Both the position numbers and the translations under genes were made by a program. DNA of 64,000 nucleotides. Source: Ciborinia camelliae. Lineage: Eukaryota > Ascomycota > Leotiomycetes > Helotiales > Sclerotiniaceae. The stretch covers positions 1,776,677 through 1,840,676 of the forward strand of contig JANPYM010000012.1 of NCBI GenBank assembly GCA_025890175.1, read 5' to 3'. The notes below the pieces were generated by a model. The model did no database searches. It was not told where the DNA came from and saw nothing but the letters and a program-made list of their open reading frames with translations. Shown here one piece after another: positions 57,662 to 64,000 of the stretch (its first letter is position 1; each line of letters starts with the position of its first letter).

Positions 57662-59402
57662 ATGAAATTCGCAAAGATGATTCAGGATTTGACAGAGTTT
57701 ATTGCCCGAAATCCTCTGGAGCTGGGGTGGAAAAACATCGTATTAATCGCGCTATTCCTCATTCTGGCCACAATCTTTATTGCATGGACTCAGAGACCTG
57801 ATGAGGAATTGCTGCTTCAGAGGTTGAAAGATCTTGATTTGCCAATCGTGGGAGTGGGACCAAATGTCAACGTTAGTGAGGCATTAGAGATTGGCACTCA
57901 AACTGTAAGCCAATTCAATCTCAGAATCATTTGTTGCTTATACTGATTATAAATAGTATCCAAACTCGCCATATGTTATTCCAGCCGATCGCGTTCCTAT
58001 CGTCATTCTACCCAATTCAGTTATTAACACCATAAAGTCTCTTCCAGAAGGGAAGATATCCTTCGAGAAGGAAGTATATGCTCGACATCTAGCCCATCTC
58101 TTACTAAAACGAGATGAAAAAATTTTCTCCGAGCCAATTCTCAATTCAATCAAGCAGGATCTTACACGGAATATTTCAAAAACCCTAGATACTTTATGGG
58201 ACGAGGTGGAATATGCAGTTGAGAAGAACATTGGAACCTTACCCGAGGATGAAGGAGGATGGAAGACAGTTTCGGTTTATGGAAAGGTATTGAACGTAGT
58301 CGCACTATTATCCGGAAGGGTATTTGTGGGTGCCCCATTGTGCCGAGAGGAGGAATGGATTAAAGCGACCATCGCATACACGATAATCCTCGGTGTAACG
58401 GTTGGAATGCTATGGAAACGCCCTTGGTGGCAACGTAAAATTCTGGCACCTCTATATTTCCGAACTTTGATGGGTGTGCATCGAAAAGCGGAAGAAATGT
58501 TGAAACCGCTCCTTGAACGCGAATCGGCACTCGACCCCTCAGAGTGGGAAAAGAAGACAGGAGAACAAAACGACGGCCAGCTTATCAGGTGGTTACTCTC
58601 ACATACTCCGGCAAAGGGTGGAAAGGTAGATGTGAAGCAGCTAGCGCATGACCAATTGACAGTGAGCTTAGCTGCAATCCATACAACAAGTATTACAATA
58701 TCACATCTCTTGTATGACATAGCAACATATCCTGAGCACGTTGCTCCCCTTCGCAAAGAGCTCGAGTCGGTCATCGCAGAACACAAAGCAGCTGGAGGAA
58801 ACGGAAAATTGAGTAAGGTGGAATTGACCAAATTGTGGAAAATGGATAGTTTCATCAAAGAATCGCAGAGACTGAATCCACCAATTATCGGTAAAGAAAA
58901 ACCCCGTCCCCAGAGAAATGGTACTGAGACTAACTCATAATGTTTCCGAAAAAAAGTCCAGATGCGTCGATATCTGACCTCTCCACTGGCTCTTCCATCA
59001 GGCCACACTCTCCCACCAGGAACATTTTGTGGAGTCGATGCCCAAATGACGAATCGCACTGTTCCATACTATGAAGCCTCTCCAATAACGCATCAACAAG
59101 CACCATTTGATATCTTTGATGGATTTCGCTTCAGCAAATTGAGATCAGTGCCAGGAAATGAAAACCGATATCAGTTCGTGACTTCCAGTACAGAGAGTTT
59201 GAACTTTGGACATGGGACCCATGCATGTCCAGGTCGCTTTTTTGCCAGCAATGAGATCAAAATTGCGTTTGCAGAGGTGTTGTTAAGATGGGATGTGCGG
59301 CTCAAACCGGGAGAAGGAAGACCGGAAAATGTATACACGGATACAAATATCATGCCGAACATGAAAGGGGAGGTTCAGATGAGAAGAAGAGAGTTAATTT
59401 GA
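57662..59402 (+). CDS. BOA7: cytochrome P450 monooxygenase
   Basis: Microsomal P450 of 540 residues from exons 57662-57904, 57957-58890 and 58957-59402. It has an N-terminal membrane anchor (NIVLIALFLILATIFIAW), an I-helix AAIHTTS, the K-helix ExxR as KESQR, and the heme-binding loop FGHGTHACPGRFFASNE with the cysteine ligand. The second intron is read with an AAAAAAAG acceptor; a one-step-later acceptor would break the frame into MRRYLTSPLAL. The enzyme resembles the gibberellin/indole-diterpene type of fungal P450. In the cluster it should hydroxylate the polyketide core or side chain. It lies 424 nt behind the monooxygenase and converges with the edge PKS, matching BOA7. Confidence 0.85.
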
Positions 59403-59730
59403 GGGTTGATAAATAGAGGGTGATTGGAATGAGGTAGCATTGTTACGAAGAAACAATCTATGCACTTGCTATAAATTCATGATCTACTGATTGTATAATG
59501 ACGTGAGTTGTTGTGATGTTGGGAGACGATGTTCCAAGAAAAATTGCAGGCATGAAGTCACTGTCGGGGCGGGGGTTATTCCGTGCCGTTCAGGACCCCA
59601 AAATATATCTGCACCACAGTACATAGAAATTGAACTCAAGATTGTAAACCCAAAAAATTTATTAATTATACCGTGTATTATATTTACAAGAAAAAGAAGT
59701 AAACTATTAAACAAACAACCCCCCAAAAAT
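59403..59730. other. convergent 3' region
   Basis: 328 nt between the stop codons of the P450 and the edge PKS, so it holds both terminators. No gene. Confidence 0.7.
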
Positions 59731-62700
59731 CTATTCATTAACCTTGAACTCCTCACAAGCCAGTTCGCACAAATCCTTTGCTGCGGCACCGCCCAATATC
59801 TTCAAAACAGGGAGAGATACACCCACCTCTTTCAAGAACCAACTTCGAATCTCAACCGCAATCAAGGAGTCAATACCCAACTGTGTCAAAGGTGCATTGT
59901 CATCAATTGACCCCGCATCCGCCTGCAGGATGAGTTCCAGCTGTTTCGCAAAACATCTCTGCATAACCCCTAATACCTCGACCTTGGTTTGCGCTTTCGC
60001 AAGCTGTTCCTTAGTCGGCTCCTCAACCTCACCTTGAGAATCGCTCTCCTCCTTGATGACATCATTCATAACAAATGAGAATCGAGGGTTGGCATGCCAG
60101 CGAGGTTTATCCTGTTCTTCGCCTGTTAAAGGTGCGACCATGCCAATAATGATTTCAGGGCAACGATCGCTGGCTGGATGTCCAGATTGTACGGCTTCGG
60201 ACAATACTTGAAGGAATTCGTGCTCGGGAATTGTGAGATAGTTGTAACTGCGTAAAGCAGACTCAGTGAATCGTCCTGAGCGTTCCACATATCCAACTCC
60301 GAGAATCATGCCAATATGAATGACCGAGGCAACACCCCCGCGTTTGCGACGTTGTTCTGCAAGTGAGGCCATGTACTAAAGAAGTTAGTCAGGAATAAGA
60401 TATGAAGAAAAATCAACGGAGCACATACCATATTTGCGGCGGCATAATTGGATTGTCCGGGAATTCCATTCACGGCAGCCAAACTTGAGAACAACACGAA
60501 GAAGTCGAGGTCCAGTCCGAATACAGCATCAATGTTGATGGTACTAAGAACTTTGGGACGGATGACGCGCTCCAGTGTTTCAAAAGGCATCTCTGAGAAT
60601 GGTTTGTCATCCAAGACCATACATCCGTTCATTACTCCTGCGATTGGAGGCATTGTTTTTATGGCGTCTTCGCGCAGTTTCGCGACTGCTTCTTTGTTGG
60701 TAAAGTCAATGGTGTACACAAGAACCGTGGCACCCATCCTCTCCAACTCTTGCTGCCAAGGAGTGCCAGCTTTGACGGATCTGTCTGCTGTTAGTATATC
60801 GTTCTGAAAGCAGTGTGCCGTCAAGAATCCGATTATAAGAGACTAAAACTTACCGACTGCCAATGATGATATATCTAGCCCCGGCTCCAATCATCCATCT
60901 ACATATCGATTGTCCCAAGTCTCCAGTCAAACCTGCTAATAGATAACTCTTGTTGCTATCAAATATCTGCTTCTGACAGAATGGTTTCACATCAACAGCC
61001 AATGTGGTATTCTTTGTCCAGTCGACAATAGATGATGAAGAGAATGAGGAAATTGGACTGTGTTGCAAACTTGCGGCATCTAGTAAAAGGTTTTCTTCAA
61101 CCTCATTCGCTGTTATAGAATCCGCATACAATTTAGCGTCAGCAAGAATGGTTGATGGAGTATCAAAAGGTAGGGACTGTGTTGGCTCAAGATTTAGGAA
61201 ACTGTCACTTTCGACTATTTTGATGGATTTCGACAGTGCATCTTTGATATGTTTTCCTGTGCCGCTAATATCAACGAACGATTGAATTGAGGTTGGTAAC
61301 AAATCTCGAATGGCTCTTTTAGACAAAGTTGGATGAACCTTTATGCATCGTTGAGTCGGCGCGGTAGATAAACTGGTGCTTGCACTACATGAGACAGACT
61401 TTCCACATGATTGAGCTATTGATTCCGCAGCTTCACTCAATGCAGAGCTTGGTCCGTGAATCAAAACTGTTGAAGCAGCTTTGTCCAGTATTTGTTTGGC
61501 CAAAAGGTAAGCAGTGACATTTTGGAGATAACTGGCAGTAACCTGTTCGGCTGGAACAACCCAATCTTTAGGAACAGTGATGAGAGACCGGTTTGATGTG
61601 GAGAGGGCGAGAACTGAAGATCCAGAATTTGTCTTTCCTAGGCAGATGTAAAGGAAGCTTCCGTCGATGCTCACAGCGTACAGAGATGAGAAGGATACTG
61701 AAATCTCCAATTCACTCTTACTTTCGACACGATCAGTAACTTTCTCTTGAACGTCAAGACTGAAGCGATTGCATCCAGAAGGAGGTAAAATAGCTACACT
61801 TCTTGATAACAAAGGGACTTCTTCTGTGATTACACGACGCGTAGAGTTCAGCACGTCATTGAGTTTTTTAATCGGCTTTACTCTTGGAAGGTACAATTCT
61901 CCGCTTTCATATATCATCTCTGGCTCAATCGACCACAACAAGTTTTCCTTGCGCGCGTCCAGAGCCGTGGTGGCAACCTCTAGTCGAACAAGTGTCTCCC
62001 CGATTATTTTATCAACATTTTCTTTAGAGTCAACATCCAAGAATTGCAAATTCAAATGAGGCATCTCGGAAACGATAGATCGTCCCAATCCGACCGCCAT
62101 GTTGGCGTATGGCTCATCAGCTTTGCATCCTGTGGTTACCCAAAGAACGGACTGCGCTGAGTTGATGACGGTCTGGATACCCTTTAGACGTTCTGCATTC
62201 ATCGATTTGAAAACTGGTTCGTCAAGATCTGCAACACTCAAAACTGTGGTTCCAAATGGAATTGTGAGATTTGACGCTTCTTCCCACGTGGCAAAGACTG
62301 TGGTCTTGCGTGTCTTCCAGGAGAGGACTTTTTGTTCGAGAGTTGCAAGAAGCGACTTGGTGCTCTCAGTGGCTCCTCCGATGACAATAAGGTCCTTTTC
62401 TGTAGATGCAGGAGAATATTGGAGCGGTTCTCTAAGTATTTGAACATCATCGTCAAGAGCTTGACTAAGAATCACTGAAACAGTGTAACGTGATTTATCC
62501 TTAAAATCATTGACAATAGCATCAACACCCGAGAAACCAGTCTTTTTCAAGACTGCGTCCCATTCAGGTGGAGAGATGGTAGGACGATATGGTCGCCCAT
62601 CCGCACCTCCAAGCCACCAACCAGGCAAACCAGCCATTAGGAATCCGGTACGTTCTAGATGGCCAGTACATTCCAAAAGACAAAGATACCCACCAGGTTT

Positions 62701-64000
62701 CAGCAGCGTTCGCACATTTTTCATTGTCTTCTCGAGGAACTCTGTTGCATGAAGGACATTCGATGCAACAATGACATCGAAAGAATGAGCCTCGTATCCC
62801 TGCTCCAAGGGATCCTTTTCGCAATTGAGGAGACTGAATGTCATGCGGTTGGCATAGTCGCTGAAGACATCTCTGGCCTTCATGAAAAAGCCGGTTGAAA
62901 TATCCGTGAAAGTGTAATGAGCAAAAGCATCTCCAATTCCTGTAAAGATGCCCTTAGTGGCGCCTCCAGTTCCTGCACCGATTTCCAAAACACGCATTTT
63001 TGGATAACGATGCCCAATCTTCTTCATTGCGGCCGTGACGAATTTATTTGATGTGGCCATTCCGATACCTTCAGTATATAACCTGTCGAGCAGCCCATTT
63101 GGCAACATATGTTCCAGCATCGTTGTCGTACCTCTCACAACATCAGGAAGATTATTACCCACAGCTTGCATCAATTCGAGATCAACACATCCTGGATATT
63201 TGGCGGCCTGGGTAATCAATTCCTGAAGATCATCGTTGTTCCACTCTGGCTTTATGGAAGGATGTGTATCCTTTGAAACAAGATCTGTGACATGATTGAT
63301 CCAGTTAAACAGAGGGCGATGATGGTCTGGAATATCTTCAGGCTTGATCTCTGATTTTAGGTGACGCATATAAGCATAAGAAAGTCTTTCTCCTAAATCT
63401 ATCAAGTAGAGTGCATTCGGGTCGTCATCTTCAATATCGTCCTCGGAAATAATACCCCCAGAGATATCTGCCTCCCATTTGGTTTGCAGATACAGCTGGC
63501 GATCTTGAGATGGTCTTGCTGCCGTGAATGATTGCATTTGCAATCCTTCAATTTGAATCTCAATTTCGTTGGTCACTGGATCAAAGACATCAACATCGCC
63601 GACATAAGTGGCTGCATCATTAGAAGTGGTGGGTGTGACTTCGGTGATATATCCGTCCATTCCGGCCAGTGATGTCTCCTTCTGGAACGCTGCTTCACAG
63701 AGCGCGATATTGAAGCTCATTTTAGCAATTCGTCTTGGGAGATATGGCGTCCAAAAGCGCTCATCACCAGGACTCGCAAATGCTGCTAATGTGGCGTGCA
63801 AAGTCATATCCAAAAATGCCGGATGTACCAATAATCCAGAATCAGATAAACATCGTCTACCTTCAAGTGAAGAAATATGCATCCTGCGTTGACCTTTCTC
63901 GATACCTCGGAAGATGCCAGTGAACTCAAGACCGACATTAGCCAAGCTGTCATAGAATCGATCGACGTTCAGTGGGCCAAGCACTGGCCTTACGGATGAG
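59731..64000 (-). CDS. BOA6: reducing polyketide synthase, DH-MT-(decayed ER)-KR-ACP part, N-terminus outside window
   Basis: Minus-strand PKS running off the right edge; exons 64000-60854, 60780-60429 and 60375-59731. In order: the second half of a DH domain (HPAFLDMTLHATL with the catalytic Asp), an intact C-methyltransferase (VLEIGAGTGGAT, SNVLHAT, LLKPGGYL), a ~400-residue region with decayed enoylreductase features, a KR (GLTGDLGQ, serine in LFSSLAAV, tyrosine in QSNYAAANM) and an ACP with LGIDSL. A stop follows the ACP, with no condensation, ER or release domain. This is the LovB/PKS-NRPS-type module layout. Active methylation and no ER suit a methyl-branched core. KS and AT must lie to the right. 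Matches BOA6 by order and domain content. Confidence 0.85.

Overview
The window looks like nuclear DNA of a filamentous ascomycete. Genes have short GT-AG introns of about 45-100 nt, codon use is mixed, and AT-rich intergenic DNA is full of microsatellites. Gene content (class II hydrophobin, OPT and MFS transporters, a two-PKS secondary-metabolite cluster) points to the Leotiomycetes. The right-hand gene order matches the botcinic acid cluster of Botrytis, so Sclerotiniaceae (Botrytis/Sclerotinia group) is the best guess. The species cannot be fixed from sequence alone.

Left part (1-11.4 kb): the 3' end of an oligopeptide (OPT) transporter, a 4-coumarate-CoA-ligase-like acyl-CoA ligase with a peroxisomal-type C-terminus and two apparent frameshifts, a sugar-transporter-family MFS protein, a 2.9 kb spacer with a ~309-bp periodic array of inverted 9-10-mers, and a secreted berberine-bridge-like FAD oxidase. 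From 12.3 to 18.4 kb lie four small, divergent, same-strand genes of one unrecognised family, with duplicated promoters, leaders and 3' flanks. One has an apparent frameshift in an 8-G run.

Middle (19.4-36.6 kb): an acyl-protein-thioesterase-like serine hydrolase, a class II hydrophobin, a protein kinase with two N-terminal UBA-like segments, and a RING-H2 protein. Between kinase and RING gene, a 10-N gap is flanked by a near-identical 1.77 kb direct repeat differing by one base. This is almost certainly an unmerged contig overlap, not biology. Then come a small secreted protein with three internal repeats and dibasic sites, and about 6 kb of gene-poor, microsatellite-rich DNA.

Right part (36.7-64 kb): a polyketide cluster in the order Zn2Cys6 regulator, small unknown protein, BAHD-like acyltransferase, thioesterase, highly reducing PKS, FAD monooxygenase with a membrane domain, cytochrome P450, and a second reducing PKS that runs off the right edge. 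This order and content agree with BOA13-12-11-10-9-8-7-6. The edge PKS has an intact C-methyltransferase and suits the methylated polyketide core. The other has a decayed methyltransferase but an intact enoylreductase and suits an unbranched acyl side chain. The thioesterase and acyltransferase could release and attach that chain, the P450 and FAD enzyme oxidise the core, and the regulator may act through CGG-N3-CCG palindromes seen in four cluster promoter regions, one of them shared by a divergent gene pair.
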